Made by a program: the position numbers and the translations under genes. A stretch of DNA of 64,000 nucleotides from Arenicella xantha. Its GTDB lineage: Bacteria; Pseudomonadota; Gammaproteobacteria; Arenicellales; Arenicellaceae. The DNA lies in the NCBI RefSeq assembly GCF_003315245.1, contig NZ_QNRT01000002.1:604206-668205 (forward strand). The letters run 5' to 3'. Shown here in pieces: positions 1 to 9,113 of this stretch; within the stretch, counting starts at the first letter, position 1, and every line of letters begins with the position of its first letter. The notes below the pieces were generated by a model, which did not search any database, was not told the origin of the DNA, and saw only the letters and a program-made list of their open reading frames with translations.

Positions 1-1
1 C

Positions 2-1165
2 AAAAATTCAACGTTCAGTGATAACCATTTAATTGAAGCGCCCAGCTTACTGCTCGCTCAGGGATTTGGCGGTGCAATCGCGTGTGTCAGCTGTGATAGG
101 TTGTCGATAGACTCTTCAATTTTCCAAAAAAATAGTAGCCATATAGAACTAGTCGGGCCCGATAATGCCGGCATCGGTGGGGCTATCTGGATGGCTCAAT
201 CGGCCTTTAACCCAAACTCAATACAGTTTACCAGCACAAATAATACGTTTGACTCAAATCGCTCGCTTAAGGAAGGTGGCGCCATTGCCCTCTATGCGCC
301 GCGTTCAAGTCATAACGATCTCTCGAGCTATACGATCAGTGAAACAGCATTTATTAACAACTACGCAGGCACAAAAGGGGGCGCGATATTTTTTGGGAAT
401 TTATCGTCCTTGGGCGATCCTGCCTTGGTAGCGCTAAATATTGAGCGTTCGTTGTTTCACAAAAATCGCGCCGCAAACGGCGGCGCACTAGCGTCAGTTA
501 ATATGTCCGTGCTAAGCGAAGATTCAACATTTTCAATGAATACCGCATCTATTACTGGGGGCGCTGTTGAACTATATCGAAACAATATTGTTGAGTCACA
601 GAGTCATCACTTTGCAAATGTCAGCTTTATTGCAAATAGAGTCCTTGATCAAAACGGCGCCGCAGTATTCGCCTTCTCGATCAACCCAACATTGTACCTA
701 ACCTCAAACACTCTGTTTCTCGGAGAGCTACAGCTTTTCAACTCGATCGTGCATAACAGTAACGGAGTCGAATGCGTATTTTCTGGTGGGCAACAGGTGA
801 TCGTCGGGGAACATAACTTCACTAACGACGACAGCTGTGAACCGTCACCGAGCGCTAACCTCAGCGTGCTCGGTTCAGCAGAGCCATTTAGCCTTGGGAG
901 CGTAAATGGTATAGATACACGACTCGCCGCAAATGGCGGCCCTACCCTAACCTACGCATTACTAAAGGGTAGTAATGCAATCAACGCAAGTACAAACAAT
1001 TGCCCCAGCGTGATACGCCCATCATCTCGCAAACGCTTCGATCAACGTGGAGAAAACCGTAGCGCGCGCTCTCCATTCAGCCTCTCAACTCTAGTGTGTG
1101 ACGTTGGCGCGTATGAATATATAGAAAGGAGCGTTAATGTAGGCCGCAACACAGTAACGAAATAG
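2..1165 (+). CDS. Choice-of-anchor Q beta-helix surface protein, 3' part
   Basis: The frame is open from the left edge of the window, so this is the C-terminal part of a larger gene; a TTG at 101 lies inside the frame and is not a convincing start. The product has repeated strand-turn units with SxFxxN and GGAI motifs, typical of right-handed parallel beta-helix (polymorphic outer-membrane-like) proteins. The last ~90 residues carry the choice-of-anchor Q signature: NGGPTLTYAL, a Cys, a DQRG, and a final CDVGAYEY. Such proteins are exported; their substrates are generally unknown. A complete member of the same class lies at 34585-36723 on the other strand. Confidence 0.8.
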   Translation, partial: KNSTFSDNHLIEAPSLLLAQGFGGAIACVSCDRLSIDSSIFQKNSSHIELVGPDNAGIGGAIWMAQSAFNPNSIQFTSTNNTFDSNRSLKEGGAIALYAPRSSHNDLSSYTISETAFINNYAGTKGGAIFFGNLSSLGDPALVALNIERSLFHKNRAANGGALASVNMSVLSEDSTFSMNTASITGGAVELYRNNIVESQSHHFANVSFIANRVLDQNGAAVFAFSINPTLYLTSNTLFLGELQLFNSIVHNSNGVECVFSGGQQVIVGEHNFTNDDSCEPSPSANLSVLGSAEPFSLGSVNGIDTRLAANGGPTLTYALLKGSNAINASTNNCPSVIRPSSRKRFDQRGENRSARSPFSLSTLVCDVGAYEYIERSVNVGRNTVTK

Positions 1166-1242
1166 TCGTCTATATGTAAAAAGGCTCCAGCACTTAAGAT
1201 GGTAATAAGCATCGTGCTTAGCAGTGCACATGCAACCGCCAA

Positions 1243-1275
1243 TTCGACCACCCGCTATATTGCTAGGTGGTCGAA
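1243..1275. terminator. Hairpin between convergent genes
   Basis: A perfect 10-bp inverted repeat (TTCGACCACC / GGTGGTCGAA, 13-nt loop) lies between the converging beta-helix and PepSY genes. There is no U-run on either side, so it is terminator-like only by position and stem strength. Confidence 0.4.
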
Positions 1276-1297
1276 CTGCGAGCAATCACTCTTGGCA

Positions 1298-2812
1298 TTA
1301 ACGTTTAAGTCGCATTGCAACGCCAAGTAAACTGAGCAAAATGATTAAGGAGAGAATCACTACGACGAGCATGTCTCGCCAAAACCGCCCCATCAATGGT
1401 GTGAGGAAATTCCACTTGTGTAAAAAGCCAAATGAGTAAGCTTCATATCGATCCTTATTCACTAGGCGATCAACCAACATGCCAGTAGTCGGATCAATAA
1501 ACACCTTATCGCCGACATCACTATCGACATCAATCTGCCAAACCGGTAAGCGCTTATTGCGAAAATCATAATGCAGTCCGAAGCGCGTGATTAGTGTCGA
1601 ACTGGTGATTTGACTGTTATCAAGCTGCAAGTACTGACTTGCGAGTGCCTGCGCCAACTGCTCATCATTAAGATCACTTTGCTGCCCCGTTTTTGCCGCA
1701 AAGTATAGGCCGGCATGTTCAGTTGGCTGCCCTTTAAACCGCGCTGTGCGACTTGCCACATCACTCGACATATCGTGATGTGCGTGCTCACCGCCTGACG
1801 ACACAGACGCCGGCTTAACATTAGCTCGCGCCATAGCCGGAAAGCCGAGTCGATAGTAAAGTTGGTCATTATATGAGACCACAGATACCTGATTAAGCGG
1901 CACATCCGGTAAGTCAGCCAAACTCACGTTTTCGTTTAGGCTAGCTAATAACATCGGCTCACCAAGCTTGAGACCGCGATTGGTTTCGTTAAACCCATAG
2001 TGCAATAAATGCCAAAAACCGCTAACACAAAAAGCCAAAAGCGGTAATGCTACGACATAACCAGTAAAACGGTGAAGCTTTGTTTTACGAGGCATGTTCT
2101 TGCGTGCTCTCAGCATCAGTAACAAACCGACCCCAGCCGCACTTAAGGCAAAAATGCTTAGCAACAACAACGCCATGACAATAATTCGCGCGCCATCAAC
2201 ATGATCTAACCAAGCCCAGGTATGTAGGTTGCGAAACACCGCTTGCAACTGAGTTTTATAATCATTGCCCATGCCAGCTAGCGCGTTAATTTCCGTGTAA
2301 ATGTAAGCACTGGAATTAGCGGCGTCTGAGAATTCAACTTTATATACAGGTAATAGCCGGTTAACCCAAGGGTAGGCAGAATCAAACTCAGTTTGAAACC
2401 GAATGCTTTTAATAGCCAACGGACTATCGCCAGCGACATAATACTGAGCAAGCCACGCCGCGTGTTGTTGATCGTAGTTCGGCAGTTCAGTGCCGCTCGC
2501 TAAATCAAAATAGCGCCGTGGTGCCGTCGCCGAATCGGTTACCTGTAAAACAACTCCGCGCGCGCTCGGAACAAGCTTAACAACCAATGCTTGCTGGATG
2601 TTGTGACGTTTTAGCACCGTCGCAATCGAGCGAACTTGTTGCGCGTTGATAACCGTATTAGGCGGTCGAAAATTGGCCGCCTGCGGACCGGTCCATGACA
2701 ACAATGGATGGGTTAGTGCTGAGACAGCAAACATCAGTACTGCAAACAGTCCGATCCAGGTCAGCTTGCGGTGCCACTTGAACGACGCCTTTCGAAAATA
2801 AGCTTTACGCAT
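1298..2812 (-). CDS. PepSY-associated transmembrane protein
   Basis: 504-residue inner-membrane protein with about four membrane segments (near residues 18-38, 208-232, 248-268, 478-498) and two large periplasmic loops, the layout of PepSY_TM proteins that accompany siderophore or metal receptors and are thought to assist iron reduction. A loop near residue 340 has a His-rich stretch (GGEHAHHDM) that could bind metal. The ATG is preceded by TAGGAG at good spacing, and this ribosome site overlaps the end of the TonB receptor gene 10 bp upstream, so the two are co-transcribed. The metal is not shown by sequence. Confidence 0.85.
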   Translation of the reverse strand: MRKAYFRKASFKWHRKLTWIGLFAVLMFAVSALTHPLLSWTGPQAANFRPPNTVINAQQVRSIATVLKRHNIQQALVVKLVPSARGVVLQVTDSATAPRRYFDLASGTELPNYDQQHAAWLAQYYVAGDSPLAIKSIRFQTEFDSAYPWVNRLLPVYKVEFSDAANSSAYIYTEINALAGMGNDYKTQLQAVFRNLHTWAWLDHVDGARIIVMALLLLSIFALSAAGVGLLLMLRARKNMPRKTKLHRFTGYVVALPLLAFCVSGFWHLLHYGFNETNRGLKLGEPMLLASLNENVSLADLPDVPLNQVSVVSYNDQLYYRLGFPAMARANVKPASVSSGGEHAHHDMSSDVASRTARFKGQPTEHAGLYFAAKTGQQSDLNDEQLAQALASQYLQLDNSQITSSTLITRFGLHYDFRNKRLPVWQIDVDSDVGDKVFIDPTTGMLVDRLVNKDRYEAYSFGFLHKWNFLTPLMGRFWRDMLVVVILSLIILLSLLGVAMRLKR

Positions 2813-2822
2813 TTAAGTACTC

Positions 2823-4940
2823 CTAGAAATCGATGCTAATGCCGGCGTAGGCAGCACGCCCTTGCCCCGGAGTGAATATCTGTTCATCTGGCGTCGCAAT
2901 CCCGACCGTCGCCACATTCGACACATACGCTTGATCCGACAAATTCTCGCCCGAGGCAAAGACTCTAATATGATCATTCAACTGCCAAGCGACGCTTAAG
3001 CCAAGCAATGTATAGCCCTCGGTTTGCACGCTATTAGCATAGTCCGCATAAGGCCCGTCTTTTACGTATCGAACACTAATTCCTGCCGTCCAGTTCTCCC
3101 CCGCTATCGACATATCACTTAGATAACTAAATTCCGGCACACCGGCCAATGTGTTATTGCCGTAAAGAGAATGGTTATCAAAACTGAAATCATTAACTGT
3201 GACAATATTACGCCAAGCAAGTTGCCAGCCATGTGACCGTAGCGCTTCAAAGCTAGGCAACCAATCTAGACCGACTTCAGCACCTTGATGGACTGTGCCG
3301 CTGCTCGAATTGACCGTATTGGTAATTCGACCATCGGTAAAATCGATAAATTCGTCATCGAGTTCGCTGCGATAGATCGCGAGATCCCAGGCCCACTGGT
3401 CGGCGTGACCTCGAGTACCAATTTCTAACGTGGTGGACTTCTGAATTGCCAATGGATCAAATGGTAGAACGCCGGCTGACGTCAAATCAGAAATGCCCGG
3501 CGCTTCGTACGCGCGACTTAGATTGATAAAGCCTTGTTGCTGATCTGACCATTTCCAAAGCAGACCAATGCGCGGCGCAATTTCATCATAGGTAAGCGAG
3601 CCTGAGTCATCTTCAATATCAAATTCATTAAGTGGCGAATGCTCATTTTCGCGAACTGAGCGCACATATTGTGCACCGACAACAACGCGTAATGACTCCA
3701 CTAATGGGTAAGACAATTGTCCGAAAATATTGGCATTTTCAGCATCTTGATAATTCTGTGACGACTGCACGCCGCGCTCACCAAATTCATTTCGAAATGT
3801 TTTAGCATCGTTCTCAGCTTGATTGAATGAGGCTCCAAGCGACCATATGAGACCGTCCAACACTTCAGCTTCATTGCTCGCTCGCAGACTCACGCCACGC
3901 TCTGTTTCATCCTGGACAACCATTCCAGCATAACGCGTGATCGCATGGTCTAGAGCTCGGTCGGCATACCAAACGCCGGCCTCGAGTGACCATCTATCAA
4001 AACCAACAACGGTTCGATTAGCTAAACGTTTAACCGTTAGGTTGCGATCCCAATCATCATCCACTGCTGTATATAAACCAGGGCCACCTAAAAACGGAAG
4101 TTGTGCCGGCACAAAGCTACCGCCTACCGCTGAATCAGGCTTATTCAACGCGTCTTCTTGTGACACGCTACCAACCAGCTCGAATTGATCCTTGAGCGAC
4201 GTAATGTAAAACCGACTCTCAATTGAATCACTCAATGCAAAACCTAGATTGGCAAAACCATAAACGCTGTCGACCTCGCTGTGCGTCCTGAAGCCATCGC
4301 TGTCCAGCTTAGTGAGCGCGGCATAGTAGTCCATTGACTCTGTTCGACCAGTGCTCGCGACATTGACCCGTGATGAACCAAAGCTACCGGCTTCCAATCG
4401 GAGATTACTGCCCGCTTGCGAATTCCGACCGGTAGGAGTCACTATATTAATCGCTCCGCCTAAAGCATTCGCACCGTAGCGTAGACCATTACTTCCCTTG
4501 AACACCTCAATGTACTTTACCGACAATGGGTCAATCTCTTGAAACTCGGTAATACCGCTAGCCCGCGTAATCGGCACACCATCTCGGTATACGCTAATAC
4601 CCCGACGTTCGAAGCCTGAATTAAGCCCAGAACCACGGATAGAGATGCGATTTTCGCGTTGCGCCGAAGTATCAGCATACACACCTGGTGTATACACCAG
4701 CGTATCACCGAGGCTTTGAGTGAAATTATTTTGATAGTCTGTCACTTCAACAAAGCCAATGCCGCCCGGAATCTGTTCCAATGTGCTGCGAGCTTGCTCA
4801 ACGCTAAGCGATGTTAGTGAACCGGCGCTCTTTGTGGCCGTAACAACAATTTCTTCTAGGTTCTGTTGACCTAGACCTTTGGCTCCGGCAACGACCGGCA
4901 GTACGAGGCAAACAGCACTCGCAATTAGTGATTTATTCAT
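2823..4940 (-). CDS. TonB-dependent receptor, metal or siderophore type
   Basis: Outer-membrane receptor of about 705 residues. I place the start at the ATG at 4940, which gives a signal peptide (MNKSLIASAVCLVLPVVAGA); an in-frame start at 4985 would add a non-signal extension. A TonB-box-like LEEIVVTATK follows the signal, then a plug domain (IRGSGLNSGFERRGISVYRD, GSNGLRYGANALGGAINIVT) and a beta-barrel ending in the aromatic ISIDF. The plug resembles FecA-type ferric or metal-complex receptors. It lies between a DUF2946 gene and a PepSY gene on the same strand, a grouping seen in iron and copper uptake loci. I saw no clear Fur box. The ligand is unknown. Confidence 0.85.
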   Translation of the reverse strand: MNKSLIASAVCLVLPVVAGAKGLGQQNLEEIVVTATKSAGSLTSLSVEQARSTLEQIPGGIGFVEVTDYQNNFTQSLGDTLVYTPGVYADTSAQRENRISIRGSGLNSGFERRGISVYRDGVPITRASGITEFQEIDPLSVKYIEVFKGSNGLRYGANALGGAINIVTPTGRNSQAGSNLRLEAGSFGSSRVNVASTGRTESMDYYAALTKLDSDGFRTHSEVDSVYGFANLGFALSDSIESRFYITSLKDQFELVGSVSQEDALNKPDSAVGGSFVPAQLPFLGGPGLYTAVDDDWDRNLTVKRLANRTVVGFDRWSLEAGVWYADRALDHAITRYAGMVVQDETERGVSLRASNEAEVLDGLIWSLGASFNQAENDAKTFRNEFGERGVQSSQNYQDAENANIFGQLSYPLVESLRVVVGAQYVRSVRENEHSPLNEFDIEDDSGSLTYDEIAPRIGLLWKWSDQQQGFINLSRAYEAPGISDLTSAGVLPFDPLAIQKSTTLEIGTRGHADQWAWDLAIYRSELDDEFIDFTDGRITNTVNSSSGTVHQGAEVGLDWLPSFEALRSHGWQLAWRNIVTVNDFSFDNHSLYGNNTLAGVPEFSYLSDMSIAGENWTAGISVRYVKDGPYADYANSVQTEGYTLLGLSVAWQLNDHIRVFASGENLSDQAYVSNVATVGIATPDEQIFTPGQGRAAYAGISIDF

Positions 4941-5030
4941 TATTTTCTCAATTCTGTTGGCAGCACGACTTATTGGGCGTGCCACTATGAAAACGACATC
5001 GAAGCAAGGTTCGATGTCAGTCCAATTTCT

Positions 5031-5420
5031 TTAAACTAGAATTGGCAGCGGCGGAGCGCGTAGATATATCTCGCTTAAAATCGGTTTAAGCGACATTTTT
5101 GTAGCCGGAGCAAGGTAGTGCTGCTGAATAACAACACTCGGCTGGGGATAGTTAAGACCAGGATCAGCCAAACTCACCGGATGATCGATAAATTTGCAAT
5201 ACACACAATGTTTAGTGCGCACCTCAGAAGTCGAAGACGATTCCGTTGCGCCATCCAATGCGACTTTGACTAAACCTTGAGACGTACACAACCATGTGTA
5301 CTTTTGCTGATTGCCCTGCGCCCCATTGTCCATCGACGCCAACGCAGCGGAAGACGCAATGTTGCAGAACAACACAGCGACCAACAGTCGACTAATGGTT
5401 AACAAACGGCGCGCAGTCAT
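5031..5420 (-). CDS. DUF2946 family exported protein
   Basis: Small exported protein, about 129 residues from the ATG at 5420; a TTG start at 5444 is possible. An N-terminal signal or anchor segment is followed by the DUF2946 features: WLCTSQGLVKVALDG, a CVYC motif after a His, and a terminal RAPPLP. Family members usually sit beside TonB receptors and metal proteins, and the Cys pair suggests metal or redox contact. Function is unknown. It is the first gene of a minus-strand run that continues into the receptor and the PepSY protein. Confidence 0.65.
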   Translation of the reverse strand: MTARRLLTISRLLVAVLFCNIASSAALASMDNGAQGNQQKYTWLCTSQGLVKVALDGATESSSTSEVRTKHCVYCKFIDHPVSLADPGLNYPQPSVVIQQHYLAPATKMSLKPILSEIYLRAPPLPILV

Positions 5421-5522
5421 TGACGGGTATAGACACGGATTCAATTGCCACGGAGTGTAATTCGCAACTCTTGAAAAAGCAACGGCTCCGATCCCCAGCT
5501 ATGCCTGCTAGTTCAACAAACC

Positions 5523-6026
5523 TTATACAATTCTGCGCAGAATTCGGGTTCCACAAAACTCATGTTTTACGGCTGCCAACACATGCACAATGACGCACGC
5601 TGCTAAAGAATAGGATAAGTAATTATGTATCAAACTAAAAAACGCAGTGATTTCTCTGTCATAAATAATATGCGGAATCGTACTAAGTCCAAACACTTGA
5701 AAATCCCGATTCATCATCAACACACCGCTTACTAAAATGCCGGCCACTAAAACATATAATAATTTGTGCATATAGCTGGCTGCGCGAATCTCTAAGCTCG
5801 AAAGTGCGCTCGCATAAGGCGGCGCGCCATTCCTGATTCTGTGCCAAACACGCCACACAAAAATCGGTATAAAAACAAATGTAATAGACACATTAAAGTC
5901 TAATATTTTATGTTTGATATTCGGATCTACTTTATAAAACGCCAGATATAAACCCGTGACCGTGGCCCAAATAATAATCAGAGCCGACACCCAATGCAGC
6001 ACGCGCGCAGTAACCTTAAACTTCAT
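5523..6026 (-). CDS. Cytochrome b561 family protein
   Basis: 167-residue integral membrane protein with four helices (about 7-27, 43-62, 87-105, 131-152). The histidines expected to bind two b-type haems are present (H11 in LHW, H39, H87, H134, H148). Such proteins shuttle electrons between quinol and periplasmic partners or act as Ni/Fe-hydrogenase-type b subunits. The ATG has AAGGG upstream. It is on the same strand as, and about 100 bp upstream of, the DUF2946-TonB-PepSY run, so a role in supplying electrons for metal reduction is possible but inferred only from position. Confidence 0.75.
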   Translation of the reverse strand: MKFKVTARVLHWVSALIIIWATVTGLYLAFYKVDPNIKHKILDFNVSITFVFIPIFVWRVWHRIRNGAPPYASALSSLEIRAASYMHKLLYVLVAGILVSGVLMMNRDFQVFGLSTIPHIIYDREITAFFSLIHNYLSYSLAACVIVHVLAAVKHEFCGTRILRRIV

Positions 6027-6115
6027 AACCCTTACCCATTTCCGACTGACTAGTACTAAATTTCAATGCCAAATGACAAACCTTATGCGGTTCGGCCGCA
6101 CGCTGTCAGACTAAT

Positions 6116-6151
6116 GGTTGCCGCAACTTGCCAACGCCTGTTGAGGCAACC
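6116..6151 (-). terminator. Candidate terminator hairpin
   Basis: Perfect 7-bp arms (GGTTGCC / GGCAACC) with a partial inner stem (GCAAC / GTTG), downstream of the minus-strand gene ending at 6216. No clear U-run. Confidence 0.35.
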
Positions 6152-6173
6152 GAACATTACGCAATCCATATCG

Positions 6174-6229
6174 CTAAATTAGTGAAACTAAATTAGTGAA
6201 ACTAAATTGGCGAAACTAAATTGGCGAAA
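6174..6229. repeat. Four-copy 14-bp tandem repeat containing a stop codon
   Basis: Four head-to-tail 14-bp units (CTAAATTAGTGAAA twice, then CTAAATTGGCGAAA twice). Read on the minus strand each unit contains TTTCGCCAATTTAG or TTTCACTAATTTAG, so the innermost copy supplies the last codons and TAG stop of the gene at 6216-7568 and the others repeat that stop downstream. Confidence 0.9.
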
Positions 6230-7568
6230 CTATGCCAAAGTCGATTTGCATATTTTGACCCGTTTCATCCCAATGCGAATATGTGAAAGTTTGCTCAAAG
6301 TGAAAGGGCGTATCTTTTAAGCCCACCGCGTCGATGCCGACATACTGATAGACTCCAGTGAAATCCAAAACAACGTTAGCGATGCCTTCATAAGTATTGG
6401 GCGCCTGCAGCACGATTTGACTGTTGGTGGTATAAGAACTCTTTGCTAACTCAGGTACGCTATACAGGTCCTTGTCGACCACTTGGTTATTCACCAGGTC
6501 TTCCCATTCTGAATATGGGTGTCCTTCAACACTGCACATCGCGTAGTCCCAGTGCATTCCGCAAGTGATACCTATTTGGTAAGGTGCCACTCCAACCTCA
6601 AAATCACTCAAGTTATACGTGTAAGAGTTTCCAACCGTCAAACCGGCGTCTGCCCCAGGACCACCTCGACTGGCACTTACTCCGACATTAAAACTGACCG
6701 AGGATGTTGCCGATGAAGTACTGTTGGTCACCTTCGGGTTATAGTCATACACCGCGAAGTTGGACGCCAGAGACGGCATTGAATTCGCGGCATTTTGCAT
6801 ATCAGCCCAATACATGTTGAACTGCAGATGCTCCTGATAAAAGCCCTGTGTATTCTTATCGTCGCCTATTAGCGAACCCGGATACGCCCCAGCGCCAGTT
6901 TGATACACATACAAGTATTTATAGGGGTAAACACCGCTAGCATCGGTGTCTTGGGAGGCCCACAGTTCGATGTTGTAGATAGTGTCAATATTGACCACCT
7001 GGGAGCCACCAGGATAGTTATTGTTATGGAATGGGTAGCTAATCGTTTTAGTTGCGCCGCAGTTCCATTGCCAAGTATGCGATATCTGCTGCAGGTCTGA
7101 ATTCGATACTGCAGCACTGGTCGCCATACTCGTTGATTTACTGTTTTGCTTCTCAACCAATGCGGGTAACTCCCAAGCACTGTCGGCAAGAGACGCTAGC
7201 TGTGTGGCCGCCGCATCAATATGCCGCGATTGACTTTCAGCATCTGACACATAAGTGTTAATCACTGAATGATTGTCTGTTACAAAACGGATAAGCGCGA
7301 TTTGCGACGGAATACCAATACCAACAAGCTTACGCATGACCGACGGATCCTCGGCGGCCTCCAGTATCAACGGAATTCCAAGTCGCCGTGCGGCATGGAT
7401 CGCCTCATGGCCTTCAATTCCGCTTGCGCCAACGGCACTGACGTTGAGACTGAGAGCCGTATAATGACTCAAATCAAGCTCTCCATGCTCAGCGTCTATA
7501 CTAAAGTGATCTGCCAATCGTTTTTCAAAGTCAGTTAGCTCTAAATTCAAACTCAAAATTCTGTGCAT
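6216..7568 (-). CDS. Putative leukocidin-like beta-pore-forming protein with a novel N-terminal domain
   Basis: 450 residues from the ATG at 7568, chosen because AAGGAG lies 7-8 nt upstream; an ATG 33 bp further upstream lacks such a site. Residues about 1-140 form a soluble region I do not recognise, without an obvious Sec signal. Residues about 165-450 look beta-rich and Trp/Tyr-rich. Residues 276-325 hold a Ser/Thr- and Gly-rich alternating segment (SVSFNVGVSAS, then AGLTVGNSYTYN) that resembles the pre-stem of leukocidin/haemolysin-family toxins, which refolds into a membrane beta-hairpin. Three Cys (170, 336, 345) could form disulfides. No immunity or secretion gene is adjacent. Pore formation is an inference from pattern; a lectin-like or structural role is possible. 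Confidence 0.45.
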   Translation of the reverse strand: MHRILSLNLELTDFEKRLADHFSIDAEHGELDLSHYTALSLNVSAVGASGIEGHEAIHAARRLGIPLILEAAEDPSVMRKLVGIGIPSQIALIRFVTDNHSVINTYVSDAESQSRHIDAAATQLASLADSAWELPALVEKQNSKSTSMATSAAVSNSDLQQISHTWQWNCGATKTISYPFHNNNYPGGSQVVNIDTIYNIELWASQDTDASGVYPYKYLYVYQTGAGAYPGSLIGDDKNTQGFYQEHLQFNMYWADMQNAANSMPSLASNFAVYDYNPKVTNSTSSATSSVSFNVGVSASRGGPGADAGLTVGNSYTYNLSDFEVGVAPYQIGITCGMHWDYAMCSVEGHPYSEWEDLVNNQVVDKDLYSVPELAKSSYTTNSQIVLQAPNTYEGIANVVLDFTGVYQYVGIDAVGLKDTPFHFEQTFTYSHWDETGQNMQIDFGIVSPI

Positions 7569-8074
7569 TTTATTTCTCCTTGTAAATTGCAATAAGTTCA
7601 AACGCGATAGCCTTTATGACAGTGATAAGCCGCTGTCAAATAGACTGTGTGCGTCTTTGGAAAAATGAATTTAGTGCCAAATTTGTCAATCAACTGTCAA
7701 CAAAATGGAGATTTCCGTATCTCGATGGCAAGTACTGACTAGCTATCTATCAACAACCCGCTGTTCGTCTGCGGCTTCTATAACCGCTCCTATAACCGCT
7801 CCTATAACCTACTACCCTTATCGTCTGGTGAGTCACCGATGACACACCGACTTGCCCTAGACTGTGCCATGAAAGTCGCTGCTGTCCAACTTTAGCTCAG
7901 TCGATTTCGCATCGGAAATATGGTTTCTTTCTGACAGCCCGACCTCAACAAACTTGGTCAGACTAAACAGAGCAACGCTTGATTCTTTGCGTTGCTCTGT
8001 CAATGCCGTAACGCTTGGCTTGGCTTAACCAACCGCCTGCGTATTACAAACACTATTGCTAGACTATTCCGACA
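7569..8074. other. Gene-free spacer with a short tandem repeat
   Basis: About 500 bp without a credible gene. It holds 2.7 copies of a 12-bp repeat (CTATAACCGCTC) at 7778-7809 and the hairpin at 7967-8000. The first ~150 bp upstream of the pore-former-like gene should contain its promoter, but I could not pick a clear -35/-10 pair. Confidence 0.6.
7967..8000 (-). terminator. Hairpin downstream of the SDR gene
   Basis: Perfect 12-bp arms (ACAGAGCAACGC / GCGTTGCTCTGT) with a 10-nt loop, about 75 bp past the stop of the minus-strand SDR gene. The minus-strand flank is only weakly T-rich, so termination is likely but not certain. Confidence 0.55.
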
Positions 8075-8863
8075 CTAGGCGTCAATGCTCTGCCCCAACG
8101 ACGCATTTACGATACCACCATCCACTGAAATTGTGTCGCCAACCACATAATCACCTGCTCGGCTAGCCAAATATATCGCCGTACCTGCGATGTCTTCAGC
8201 AACCCCAATTCGTTTAGACGGAATGCCTTCGGCTACTTCATCGGCATGATCTCGTGCAGCACGATTCATTTCCGAGGGAAACGCTCCGGGCGCAATAGAC
8301 GTGACATTTATATGCTCACCGACTAAACGTGCAGCTAGTCGTTTAGTTAAATAGATTAGCGCAGATTTTGACGCATGGTAACTATAGGTGTCCCAAGGGT
8401 TTAAACGCAGACCATCGATAGACGTAATATTAATCACTTTAGCAGGCTGATTCGCGCTACCTCCAGCAACTAACAGCTTATGCAATGCTTGCAATAAGAA
8501 GAACGGTGACTTCAAGTTAAGGTCCATCACTTTGTCCCAACCCACTTCGGAAAACTCCTCAAACGGCATACCCCAAGCGGCGCCTGCATTGTTGACCAAT
8601 ATATCGAGTCTGGATTCCAGCTCAGCAAACCGCGACGCCAAGGTTTTACAGCCCTCGACCGAACTAATATCTTGCGGCAATGAGATACATTTCGGCCCAA
8701 GTTCAGCCGCTACCGCATTACATATGTCGGCCTTGCGCGAAGATATATACACCGTCGCACCCTGGGCAATAAACCCTTCAGCGATCATTTTACCAATGCC
8801 ACGCGAACCGCCGGTGACTAAGGCTATTTTGCCTTCGAGTGAAAAAAGTTTTGAAGTGTCCAT
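8075..8863 (-). CDS. SDR family NAD(P)-dependent oxidoreductase
   Basis: 262-residue classical short-chain dehydrogenase. The Rossmann motif TGGSRGIG is at residues 17-24, NNAG at 91-94, and the catalytic set is S148, Y162, K166 (YSYHASK). The C-terminal PG and SVDGG motifs are present. Overall it resembles the RhlG/FabG-like group that reduces 3-oxoacyl or similar carbonyl substrates, but the true substrate cannot be read from sequence. No strong ribosome site is seen at the ATG. The gene stands alone, diverging from the acyltransferase gene across about 250 bp. Confidence 0.85.
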   Translation of the reverse strand: MDTSKLFSLEGKIALVTGGSRGIGKMIAEGFIAQGATVYISSRKADICNAVAAELGPKCISLPQDISSVEGCKTLASRFAELESRLDILVNNAGAAWGMPFEEFSEVGWDKVMDLNLKSPFFLLQALHKLLVAGGSANQPAKVINITSIDGLRLNPWDTYSYHASKSALIYLTKRLAARLVGEHINVTSIAPGAFPSEMNRAARDHADEVAEGIPSKRIGVAEDIAGTAIYLASRAGDYVVGDTISVDGGIVNASLGQSIDA

Positions 8864-9113
8864 AAGATTATTGTTATTTGAGAATAATTAGATCAAGAAT
8901 CTTAGCCTACCTCGGAATGCATTGACAGCCCACCGTCAAAGCGCAAACCCGACGGCTTACAAAAGCTACTGTAGGGTTTTCATGAGATGCAACAGAGGCG
9001 GCGTAAACTGCCCCATTAATTTGCCAACACATTGCGTTTAGACCAGCACCCTTTTACGCTATCCTATGCGTTGTATTCATGCCGCCACGTGTTTAGACAC
9101 ACTCAATTAGAAC

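Noticed and set aside
7052-7538. Several plus-strand frames over the pore-former-like gene
   Set aside because: Shadows of the minus-strand gene, which has a good ribosome site.
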